Positions 1 through 5,123 of a stretch of 5,123 bases of DNA are shown here, one piece after another. Below the pieces are notes generated by a model. That model saw only the letters and a program-made list of their open reading frames with translations, ran no database searches and was not told the DNA's origin. How positions within the stretch are numbered: position 1 is the first letter of the stretch; each line of letters starts with the position of its first letter. The stretch comes from Prevotella sp. UBA4341 (lineage in GTDB: Bacteria; Bacteroidota; Bacteroidia; Bacteroidales; Bacteroidaceae): NCBI GenBank assembly GCA_002393705.1, contig DGTH01000012.1, positions 8,538 to 13,660 on the forward strand, in the 5' to 3' direction. A program made the translations under genes and the position numbers.

Positions 1-406
1 ACTTGAACGGACCGCCGCTGATGGCACAGCCACCCACGGCCACCACATACTTGGGTTCGGCCATTTCGTCGTAAAGACGCTTCAGGGCGGGAGCCATCTT
101 GTGGGTAATGGTGCCGGCACACATAATCAGGTCAGCCTGACGGGGAGAGTTACGCGTCACCTCAAAACCAAAACGGGCAAAGTCGTAACGGGAGCAGCCG
201 CAAGCCATGAACTCAATACCGCAGCAACTGGTGGCAAAGGTCAGCGACCAGAGCGAGTTACTGCGACCCCAGTTAATGAGTTTGTCGAGTTGTCCGGTTA
301 CAACGTTGAAGCCTCCCTCGTGCAGTTCGTCAACCAGCCGCTCCAGCGACTCGTTGTCGTTCCATTCCTCATAGGGAATGGACTTGATTTTCGGCTTCAT
401 TTCCAT
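1..406 (-). CDS. nuoB: NADH-quinone oxidoreductase subunit B (NuoB), 3' end off window
   Basis: NuoB is the peripheral-arm subunit of respiratory complex I that carries the terminal [4Fe-4S] cluster N2, next to the quinone site on the cytoplasmic face of the inner membrane. The visible 135 residues include the tandem cysteines C61-C62 in SCCGIEF, the family signature SRYDFARFG (72-80), SPRQADLIM (87-95), [13 protein letters not shown] (103-115) and the third expected cluster ligand C127 in GGCAISGG. The fourth ligand (PGCPP motif) would lie beyond base 1. Extra cysteines C69, C71 and C96 are also present. Start: ATG at 406 is preferred over the in-frame ATG at 400, because a strong AGGAG sits 7 nt upstream of 406. 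With this start the gene overlaps the end of nuoA by 10 nt; the ATG at 400 would give a 4-nt ATGA overlap. Either way translational coupling is likely. The gene is cut by the window edge, not broken. The identification is secure. Confidence 0.97.
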   Translation of the reverse strand, partial: MEMKPKIKSIPYEEWNDNESLERLVDELHEGGFNVVTGQLDKLINWGRSNSLWSLTFATSCCGIEFMACGCSRYDFARFGFEVTRNSPRQADLIMCAGTITHKMAPALKRLYDEMAEPKYVVAVGGCAISGGPFK

Positions 407-747
407 TCTAACGCTCCTTTCCGCCAAGCGTATGCCAGGCCTAAGACAAGAACTACCAGGAAGAAACCAATGCTCAGCAGGGCTGCTGCACCGAACTCCT
501 TCACTACTACTGCCCATGGATAGAGGAAAACTGTTTCCACATCAAACATGAGAAACAAGATGGCGAAGAGATAGAAGCCTATATGGACAGGCAACCAGCT
601 TGAACCGTGCGTGGGAATACCACACTCGTAGGGTTCGCCTTTAACCTTGTTGTAGCTTCGTGGACCAATAAGCTTAGCCATGACGTAAGCTCCCGCCACC
701 AGTGTAATAGCCGTCAGTAAGACGGTAATTAACAAAGTAAAATTCAT
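397..747 (-). CDS. nuoA: NADH-quinone oxidoreductase subunit A (NuoA)
   Basis: NuoA (the ND3 homologue) is a small membrane-arm subunit of proton-pumping complex I at the junction with the peripheral arm. The 116-residue protein shows three transmembrane segments at about 3-27, 55-82 and 86-108. The long first loop contains the family motif GEPYECG (37-43), and the second helix contains [12 protein letters not shown] (68-79). The conserved acidic residues E41, D69 and E71 have the same spacing (28 and 30) as the functionally important E51, D79 and E81 of E. coli NuoA. The start at 747 follows an AT-rich leader without a Shine-Dalgarno site, which is normal for this phylum. nuoA is the first gene of the operon and its stop overlaps the nuoB start. 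It is probably transcribed from the promoter at 792-822, giving a leader of about 40 nt. The 116-residue length is close to that of other short bacterial and mitochondrial ND3/NuoA proteins. The identification is secure. Confidence 0.97.
   Translation of the reverse strand: MNFTLLITVLLTAITLVAGAYVMAKLIGPRSYNKVKGEPYECGIPTHGSSWLPVHIGFYLFAILFLMFDVETVFLYPWAVVVKEFGAAALLSIGFFLVVLVLGLAYAWRKGALEWK
414..420 (-). promoter_or_regulatory. Shine-Dalgarno site deciding the nuoB start
   Basis: Read on the minus strand, AAAGGAG lies inside the last codons of nuoA, 7 nt before the ATG at 406 and 13 nt before the alternative ATG at 400. The spacing favours 406. It stands out because none of the other starts in the window has such a purine-rich match, as is usual in Bacteroidetes. 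It suggests that ribosomes finishing nuoA reinitiate efficiently on nuoB. Confidence 0.7.
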
Positions 748-752
748 AATGT

Positions 753-768
753 TTATAATATATTATAA
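753..768. repeat. 16-bp perfect AT-only palindrome in the nuoA leader
   Basis: TTATAATATATTATAA is self-complementary over all 16 bases. It lies 5 nt upstream of the nuoA ATG and downstream of the predicted nuoA transcription start. As DNA it has the symmetry of a dimeric regulator site. As RNA it could form only a weak 6-bp A-U stem with a TATA loop over the ribosome landing zone. AT-rich leaders are common in Bacteroidetes and produce palindromes by chance, so the function is uncertain. Confidence 0.4.
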
Positions 769-791
769 TGTCGTTCTCACGAATCGTGGTG

Positions 792-822
792 CAAAGGTAC
801 ATAAAACTATGCGAAAAACAAA
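792..822 (-). promoter_or_regulatory. Bacteroidetes-type promoter for the nuo operon
   Basis: On the minus strand the -33 element TTTG (822-819) is followed by a 19-bp spacer and the -7 element TACCTTTG (799-792). This matches the established Bacteroides fragilis consensus TTTG-N19-21-TAnnTTTG at every defined position. Transcription would start near 787, about 40 nt before nuoA. The promoter is back to back with the one at 840-870, with 17 bp between the two -33 elements. Confidence 0.8.
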
Positions 823-839
823 GAAAAAGAAAGATTTAT

Positions 840-870
840 TTTGCATTTCGCTTCGATTGCTGTACCTTTG
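840..870 (+). promoter_or_regulatory. Bacteroidetes-type promoter for the lipoprotein/TPR operon
   Basis: TTTG (840-843), a 19-bp spacer and TACCTTTG (863-870) match the Bacteroidetes primary sigma promoter exactly. Transcription would begin near 875, giving an unusually long leader of about 120 nt before the ATG at 995; the leader contains the 25-bp inverted repeat. The 12-mer TGTACCTTTGCA (861-872) is the exact inverse of 790-801 in the divergent nuo promoter, so the two promoters form a symmetrical pair. Confidence 0.8.
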
Positions 871-879
871 CAGAAAACT

Positions 880-895
880 TTTCGAATGGTCGAAA
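880..895 (+). other. Short stem-loop at the 5' end of the rightward transcript
   Basis: TTTCGA (880-885) and TCGAAA (890-895) are perfect inverted copies around a 4-nt ATGG loop, and a possible G-U pair extends the stem by one. It begins only a few bases after the predicted transcription start. It could stabilise the 5' end of the mRNA or be a small operator overlapping the start region. Six base pairs is short, so this may be chance. Confidence 0.3.
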
Positions 896-915
896 GCAAG
901 CATGATTAATAACAA

Positions 916-971
916 TACTGACCCCACCCCTGCCCCTCCCATGTAGGGGAGGGGCAGGGGTGGGGTCAGTA
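916..971. repeat. Perfect 25-bp inverted repeat, GC-rich hairpin in a 5' leader
   Basis: The arms 916-940 and 947-971 are perfectly complementary over 25 bp and enclose the 6-nt loop ATGTAG. The arms are built of short C-runs on the left and G-runs on the right, so the folded RNA or cruciform would be very stable. No run of T follows on either strand, so it is not a standard intrinsic terminator, although it could still slow polymerase. It lies between the rightward promoter and its first gene and ends 23 nt before the ATG. Composition and perfect symmetry resemble dispersed REP-like palindromes, which are usually intergenic; copy number cannot be judged from one window. Confidence 0.85.
946..965 (+). 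other. G-quadruplex motif in the mRNA leader
   Basis: Four runs of four G (946-949, 951-954, 957-960, 962-965) are separated by loops of 1, 2 and 1 nt. This is an ideal pattern for a very stable quadruplex in the sense strand and in the transcript. It overlaps the right arm of the 25-bp inverted repeat, so quadruplex and hairpin are mutually exclusive folds. The left arm carries the matching G-runs on the minus strand (GGG, GGGG, GGGG, GGGG). The pattern is read directly; formation in the cell is inferred. Confidence 0.6.
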
Positions 972-994
972 ACTTTAGGTATATAGAAGACAGT

Positions 995-1918
995 ATGAAG
1001 AAGTTATTATGGTTTTTTGTTGTCTCAGTAATGCTTATCGGCTGCGGGAAATCGTATGAAGAGACGAAGCGTGAAAGGCAGCAAACCCGCATCCGTCTGG
1101 CAAAGGAAGACTCGGCAGCCCTGAAGATTGCCGTCTTGCCCACGCTCGACTGTCTGCCCCTTTATGTTGCCAAGCAGTTAGAGCTGTTTGATACTGCCGT
1201 CGTCGATGTGCGCCTGAAGCCGTTTACGGCCCAGATGGACTGTGACACGGCTTTCGTCGGCACGTCGGCCGAAGGAGCCGTGACCGATCTGGTACGCATG
1301 GAGTATCTGGTCAAGCATGGCGAGAAGGTGCAGTACGTGGCACAGACCGGTGCCTACTGGCAACTCCTGACGAACCGTACAGCCCGCATTCGCCAGTTGA
1401 AGCACTTAGAGGATAAGACAATGGCCATGACCCGATACTCCGTGACCGACATGCTCTCCGACAGGGCAGTGGATAGTGCGAAGGTGAAGACGGAATACGT
1501 GTTCCGCATTCAGGTGAATGACGTTTACGTGCGACTGAAGATGCTTCAGAACGGAATGGTTGATGCCCTCTGGCTGACCGAGCCGCAAGCCACCGTGGCC
1601 CGTCTGGAGAAGCATCCTGTCTTGTTGGACTCCCGCCGGCTGAACATGAACTTCGGGGTGGTGGCCTTCAATATGAAAAAGATGAAGACTTACGAGCGCA
1701 AGAAGCAGTTAGAAGCCTTTGTAAAGGGTTATGACGCAGCGTGCGACTCCATCAACAAGAACGGCATCAGCCACTATCGTGACCTGGTGGCCCGCTACTG
1801 CAAGATCAATCCGAACCTGGTTGACTCGCTGCCTAAAGACCTGAAGTTTAACCATGCCCGTGGTCCCCTGCAGGCAGACATCGAGCGGGTGGGGGCCTGG
1901 CTGAAAAACATCAAGTAA
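995..1918 (+). CDS. Lipoprotein resembling NMT1/SsuA-type ABC solute-binding protein
   Basis: The 307-residue product begins with a lipoprotein signal: KK, a hydrophobic stretch 4-16, and the lipobox LIGC with the lipidated cysteine at 17. A charged linker (about 18-42) precedes an NMT1/THI5/SsuA-like periplasmic binding domain. The supporting pattern is KIAVLPTLDCLPLYVAK (44-60) as the first strand and helix, ELFDTAVVDVRLKPF (63-77), then AQMDCDTAFVGTSAEGAVTDLV (79-100), where such proteins sense the ligand. LQNGMVDALWLTEP (184-197) and a C-terminal helix ending GAWLKNIK complete it. Relatives bind sulfonates, nitrate or thiamine pyrimidine; the ligand here cannot be told. Cys53 and Cys83 could pair as a disulfide. 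No ABC permease or ATPase gene is visible nearby, so it may act with a distant transporter or as a sensor. Start ATG 995 lacks a Shine-Dalgarno site but places the signal peptide correctly. The next gene starts 4 nt after the stop, so the two form an operon. Confidence 0.8.
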   Translation: MKKLLWFFVVSVMLIGCGKSYEETKRERQQTRIRLAKEDSAALKIAVLPTLDCLPLYVAKQLELFDTAVVDVRLKPFTAQMDCDTAFVGTSAEGAVTDLVRMEYLVKHGEKVQYVAQTGAYWQLLTNRTARIRQLKHLEDKTMAMTRYSVTDMLSDRAVDSAKVKTEYVFRIQVNDVYVRLKMLQNGMVDALWLTEPQATVARLEKHPVLLDSRRLNMNFGVVAFNMKKMKTYERKKQLEAFVKGYDAACDSINKNGISHYRDLVARYCKINPNLVDSLPKDLKFNHARGPLQADIERVGAWLKNIK

Positions 1919-1922
1919 GCAA

Positions 1923-4124
1923 ATGGAACGGAACGAAGCATTAAAACGGGTCCTGAAGGTTCTTACGGAACGCAACGTGCCCTTGGCACTGACGGAGATG
2001 CAGAACTTTGCTGCAACCTATCAGCAGCCGCAGATACTGGCAGAGCTCGAAAGCCTGCTGTTGGACTATCAGGTTATGAAGCACTACTGGCAGCAAGGCT
2101 TTAAAGACCCGTCGCTCGACGAGAACTACCAGCGGCTCTTACAACGCACCTATCAGCTCTATGCCGACACGTCACGCTGGCGCCGCATAGGCAGTTCGCC
2201 GTTTCTCTCTCACATCTATACCAACCTGTCGCTGCTCTCGCGCGAATGGTCGGTAGCCAGTTTTCGTCAGGAAATGGAGACCTTTGTCAGCAACATTGCC
2301 TTGGTAGAGTTAGAGCCAGCCAACAAGCAGCAAGCCCGGCGGCAGGAACTCTACAGCAAGCACCAGGCGAATATGGACGCCCTGTTCAACTACATCCTGA
2401 CGTCGCGCCAGTGGTCGGTTTCAACAGCTTCCGGCTTTGAGGAAATACTCCTTCTGCCCACCGTCAACAGCAGCGACCAGCAGTTGCTTGTCTCCGCCGT
2501 CACGCTGTCGCTGATGAACACGTTTGACTTCGAGAAGTTCCGCGTCCTGGTCAGTGTCTATCGGCAGTCGTCCGACGAGGCTGTACGTCAGCGAGCCTTG
2601 GTCGGCTGGGTGTTAGGGCGCAACTACACCATCAGCTCCATCTTCCCCGAAGAGCGTGTGCTGGTAAAGGACTTGCTGGCTGAAGAACAGGTACAGCACG
2701 ACCTGACTGAGTTGCAGATACAGCTGGTCTATACGGTGAACGCCATGAACGACCACCAGAAGATACAGTCGGAAATCATGCCCGACCTGATGCGTGGCAG
2801 CAGCTTCCGCATTACGCGCGACGGCATAGAAGAGGTGGAGGACGACACGACCGAGGACATTCTGCACCCGGAGGCCATGGAGGAACGCATGGAGCGCATG
2901 GAGAAGAGCATGCAGAAGATGGTTGAGATGCAGAAGCAGGGTTCTGACATCTACTACGGAGGTTTCGCTCACATGAAGCGTTTCCCCTTCTTCCAGAAAA
3001 CCAGCAACTGGTTCACGCCCTTCTTTGCCGACCATCCTGACATGACCGAGACTTTTACAGCCATGAAGAGCCGCACCTTCCTGGACAAGATGCTGGCTAC
3101 GGGTCCGTTCTGCGACAGCGACAAGTACTCGTTCTCCTTAGCCTTCAGTCAGGTGATGGAGCGTTTTCCGCAGAACATCCGCCAAATGCTTGAGCAGGGA
3201 GAACTGTCCTTAGCCGACTATGCCATTGAGGACAAGCACTCAGCACAGTACATACGGCGCATGTACCTGCAGGACCTGTTCCGCTTCTTCCGGCTTTTCC
3301 CCCATTCTTCCCAGTTCGAACATCCGTTCCAGCAGCAAGAGCAGCTCAGCCACTTGCTCTTCTTCAAGTCGCCTCTCTTTAAGGGCACGGCCTTAGAGCC
3401 GTACTTCGAACAGGTGGCCGCCTTCCTTATCCGCCAGAGGCGTTACGAAGACTGTTATGGCCTGCTGAACATGCACAGCCAGGATTTCCACAGCTATAAC
3501 TACTTCATGATGCTGGGCACGTGCCTGCAACACCTTGAACACCAGAAGAAGGATGCCACCTTCTACCTCATGTTGGAAAAGAACTATGAGCAAGCACTGG
3601 AGCTTCAGCCCGACAGCGAAAAGGCCATGCGCGAACTGGCACGCATCTGCTTTAAGCAGAAGCAATACAGCAAAGCCTTGGCGCTTTACGACAAGCTGGT
3701 GGCAGCCAAGCCCTCGAAGATGATTTACGTGCTGAACCGGGCCGTCTGTCAGACCAACCTGCAACGCTACGACGACGCACAGAAGGACTTGTTCCGCTTG
3801 AACTATGAGCAGCCCGACAACCTGGCCGTCCAGCGGGTGCTGGCCTGGACCCTGACGTGTGCGGGCAAGTACGAGCAGGCATTGCACATGTATCAGCAAC
3901 TGACGGCTCTGGCAGAAGCCGAGGCCGACGACTTCCTGAATCAAGGCTATTGTCTCTGGTTTTCAGGGGGCGGCATGCAGGAAACTGTTGACAGCTTCCG
4001 GCGTTACCTGCAGGAAACGGGCGAGACGGCCTACAGCGTAATCAGCAGCGAGCAGGCACTGCTTGAAGCCAAGGGCATCCGTGAGTCAGAGATGTTCATG
4101 ATGCTCGACGCCATCGCGTCTTGA
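1923..4124 (+). CDS. Large TPR-repeat protein, function unknown
   Basis: The 733-residue protein has no signal peptide or membrane segment and is probably cytoplasmic. The N-terminal two thirds are helical and not recognised. An acidic patch (about 300-321, EEVEDDTTED) leads into a helix at 317-339 with methionine at 319, 323, 326, 330, 333 and 336. This 4-3-4-3-3 spacing resembles a coiled-coil core. The region 360-510 is rich in aromatics. The C-terminal part contains three consecutive 34-residue TPR units, 564-597, 598-631 and 632-665, with the expected small residues and closing prolines (KP, QP). A weaker fourth unit runs from about 666 to 700. TPRs usually serve as protein-docking scaffolds; the partner is unknown. 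The gene starts 4 nt after the lipoprotein stop without its own promoter, so co-expression is likely. Its last 29 nt overlap the end of the convergent acyltransferase gene. I know no gene name for it. The TPR call is firm; any role is open. Confidence 0.85.
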   Translation: MERNEALKRVLKVLTERNVPLALTEMQNFAATYQQPQILAELESLLLDYQVMKHYWQQGFKDPSLDENYQRLLQRTYQLYADTSRWRRIGSSPFLSHIYTNLSLLSREWSVASFRQEMETFVSNIALVELEPANKQQARRQELYSKHQANMDALFNYILTSRQWSVSTASGFEEILLLPTVNSSDQQLLVSAVTLSLMNTFDFEKFRVLVSVYRQSSDEAVRQRALVGWVLGRNYTISSIFPEERVLVKDLLAEEQVQHDLTELQIQLVYTVNAMNDHQKIQSEIMPDLMRGSSFRITRDGIEEVEDDTTEDILHPEAMEERMERMEKSMQKMVEMQKQGSDIYYGGFAHMKRFPFFQKTSNWFTPFFADHPDMTETFTAMKSRTFLDKMLATGPFCDSDKYSFSLAFSQVMERFPQNIRQMLEQGELSLADYAIEDKHSAQYIRRMYLQDLFRFFRLFPHSSQFEHPFQQQEQLSHLLFFKSPLFKGTALEPYFEQVAAFLIRQRRYEDCYGLLNMHSQDFHSYNYFMMLGTCLQHLEHQKKDATFYLMLEKNYEQALELQPDSEKAMRELARICFKQKQYSKALALYDKLVAAKPSKMIYVLNRAVCQTNLQRYDDAQKDLFRLNYEQPDNLAVQRVLAWTLTCAGKYEQALHMYQQLTALAEAEADDFLNQGYCLWFSGGGMQETVDSFRRYLQETGETAYSVISSEQALLEAKGIRESEMFMMLDAIAS

Positions 4125-5123
4125 GCTTTCGATACCCCCACGTAAAGAGTAGCGGCAGTCCTACACCGGCTATGGTGTAGAGCACCCAGAAACAATCCTC
4201 CTTAGCATGTTCGTGAATGACCATGTGACAGCCTATCTGTCGCGGGTCCAGGCCGTAGTAGGCTATCTTCAGCAGACTGACCACCTTGAAGCTCAGGATA
4301 TGGAAGACGAAGATGGAGAGCGTGTTGTCGCCGCAGAACACGAGGAAGCGCTTGACGACGTTGTCTCCCCGGTCTATCCACGTACTGACGTTATAAACCA
4401 TCAGGCATCCGCAGAGAGCGGGCAGTGGCAGCGAGAGGAACTGCTCGAACGAAGAGCGCCAGTTCATGTTGGCCCAGTGGTACTGCGAGAACCACCAGAC
4501 GATGACGGCAAAGAGCAAGGTGGTCCACCACTTGACGCGATACTTCTGCTCCCACTGTCGGAAGATGTAGCCACAGCCGAAGAAGAAGGTACCCATCAGC
4601 TCGCGGTAGCCTCCTTGTATGAGGGTGATGACCTTCAGTCCCTCGTAGGTCTTCCAGGCGCAGAGCAGCAGCACGATGATGCAGACCACGTAGGGGGTGC
4701 TGTTGTTGCTATAGTTGCTATAGTTTCTATAGTTGCTATAGTTACTATAGTTTCTATAGTTTCTATAGTTTCTATAGTTACTATAGAGTTTATCGACCAG
4801 CTTATATAAAATAAGGTAGAGGATGCTGGCCACGAGCAGGCCACGGAAGAACCAGAAGGCTCCGTTCAGGAATTGGTCGTAGCCGCCCATGGCCGTCAGG
4901 ATGTTCCAGAAGCACTGCTCCATCTGGCGCCACGAGTAGGGGTGGGTTACGCCGCCTTGCTCGTTGCCATAGACCTCGTTGAGTATGCCTACTTCGAACA
5001 TCAGGTTATGGAGCAGCAGGAAGATGACGCTCCACTTGACGAAGGGCCAGTAGAGCCCTTTCAGCCGCTTCTTGACGAAGGTGGCTTCGTCAGTCAGGTA
5101 GCGGGTTGAGAAGAAGTAGCCCG
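4096..5123 (-). CDS. Acyltransferase-3 family membrane protein, N-terminus off window
   Basis: The reading frame is open through the right edge, so the ATG at 5001 is internal, not the start. The visible 341 residues begin GYFFSTRYLTDEATFVKKRLKGL..., matching the stretch after the first helices of acyltransferase-3 proteins (SGYFF, then a basic KKR segment). About eight hydrophobic segments follow, including WPFVKWSVIFLLLHNL, WFFRGLLVASILYLILY, YVVCIIVLLLCAW, WWTTLLFAVIVWWF and a late motif GDNTLSIFVFHILSFKVVSLL, which fits the family's conserved G-x-N/T-L-x-I-x-x-x-H region. Such enzymes sit in the inner membrane and O-acylate glycans, lipids or antibiotics; in Bacteroidales they often modify capsule or O-antigen. 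The substrate is not visible. The catalytic histidine expected near the N-terminus lies off the window. The protein carries a Tyr-(Ser/Arg)-Asn tripeptide array between two membrane segments. The stop at 4098-4096 lies within the end of the convergent TPR gene, with no terminator between them. Confidence 0.82.
   Translation of the reverse strand, partial: GYFFSTRYLTDEATFVKKRLKGLYWPFVKWSVIFLLLHNLMFEVGILNEVYGNEQGGVTHPYSWRQMEQCFWNILTAMGGYDQFLNGAFWFFRGLLVASILYLILYKLVDKLYSNYRNYRNYRNYSNYSNYRNYSNYSNNSTPYVVCIIVLLLCAWKTYEGLKVITLIQGGYRELMGTFFFGCGYIFRQWEQKYRVKWWTTLLFAVIVWWFSQYHWANMNWRSSFEQFLSLPLPALCGCLMVYNVSTWIDRGDNVVKRFLVFCGDNTLSIFVFHILSFKVVSLLKIAYYGLDPRQIGCHMVIHEHAKEDCFWVLYTIAGVGLPLLFTWGYRKLKTRWRRAS
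4705..4785 (-). repeat. In-frame 9-bp minisatellite, nine units, encoding Y-(S/R)-N
   Basis: Nine head-to-tail 9-bp units lie in the acyltransferase gene. On the coding strand each is TATAGnAAC, and only the sixth base varies. In coding order that base is T, A, A, A, T, C, A, C, C, giving YSN YRN YRN YRN YSN YSN YRN YSN YSN. Because TAT and AAC never change to their synonymous forms, the array looks like recent slippage-driven expansion, not old protein-level selection. Unit length is a multiple of three, so copy changes lengthen or shorten the loop without breaking the frame. Each unit contains or abuts the palindrome CTATAG. The array lies in a hydrophilic loop between membrane segments; the neighbouring K and R residues suggest the cytoplasmic side. 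Confidence 0.9.

Noticed and set aside
101..523. A 140-codon plus-strand frame across nuoB and nuoA
   Set aside because: It overlaps two secure complex I genes on the other strand and has low-complexity, unlikely protein composition.
916..971. The inverted repeat as an intrinsic terminator
   Set aside because: The stem is strong, but no run of T follows on either strand, and its position between a promoter and its gene would make plain termination pointless except as attenuation.
875..994. A thiamine-pyrophosphate riboswitch in the leader of the solute-binding protein gene
   Set aside because: THI5-like binding proteins are often so regulated, but the leader lacks the CUGAGA core and is mostly occupied by the 25-bp hairpin.
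749..1143. Small frames on both strands covering the divergent promoter region
   Set aside because: They run through both promoters and the inverted repeat, and one overlaps the start of the lipoprotein gene in antisense; there is no sign of real coding sequence.
3393..3944. A 183-codon open frame on the minus strand within the TPR gene
   Set aside because: It mirrors well-formed TPR repeats on the plus strand, with no start context or family signature of its own; GC-richer codon use leaves long antisense frames open.
4161..4180. A 7-bp inverted repeat (CTACACC/GGTGTAG) just after the TPR stop, considered as its terminator
   Set aside because: It is short, has a 6-nt loop, is followed by no T-tract on either strand, and lies inside the acyltransferase coding sequence.
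4705..4785. The 9-bp tandem array as a CRISPR array
   Set aside because: The units are directly abutting with no spacers, far shorter than CRISPR repeats, and in frame within a protein gene.
4207..4809. A 200-codon open frame on the plus strand opposite the acyltransferase gene
   Set aside because: It is antisense to a clear membrane-protein gene, has no recognisable domain, and its Ile-Val-rich C-terminal end is only the reverse reading of the 9-bp array.

Overview
The window looks like a chromosomal segment from a member of the Bacteroidales, most like Prevotella or Bacteroides. Three things point there: two promoters match the Bacteroidetes primary sigma pattern TTTG-N19-TAnnTTTG; the NuoA and NuoB sequences are of the Bacteroidetes kind; and most starts lack a Shine-Dalgarno sequence. 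The genus is inferred from sequence feel alone.

Layout. (1) Bases 1-747, minus strand: the beginning of a respiratory complex I (nuo) operon, with nuoA complete and nuoB running off the left edge. The two genes overlap and are probably translationally coupled. (2) Bases 748-994: a compact divergent control region. It holds back-to-back promoters with identical -7 elements and identical 19-bp spacers, a 16-bp AT palindrome in the nuoA leader, and a perfect 25-bp GC-rich inverted repeat in the leader of the rightward operon. One arm of that repeat is also a textbook G-quadruplex motif. (3) Bases 995-4124, plus strand: a two-gene operon with a 4-nt gap. It encodes a lipoprotein resembling NMT1/SsuA-type ABC solute-binding proteins, then a 733-residue protein with C-terminal TPR repeats and a methionine-zippered helix. 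No permease or ATPase gene is visible. (4) Bases 4096-5123, minus strand: the C-terminal part of a polytopic membrane acyltransferase (acyltransferase-3 family). It is convergent with, and overlaps by 29 nt, the TPR gene. It carries an in-frame array of nine 9-bp units encoding Tyr-(Ser/Arg)-Asn.

Functionally the window joins the promoter-proximal end of an energy-metabolism operon to an unrelated, divergently transcribed solute-binding lipoprotein/TPR operon and a surface-glycan-type acyltransferase. No complete, clearly novel multi-gene system is visible. The most unusual signals are the hairpin/G-quadruplex leader element and the codon-perfect tripeptide minisatellite in the acyltransferase. 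The longest stretch without a gene is 247 bp (748-994), and it is largely explained by the elements listed.
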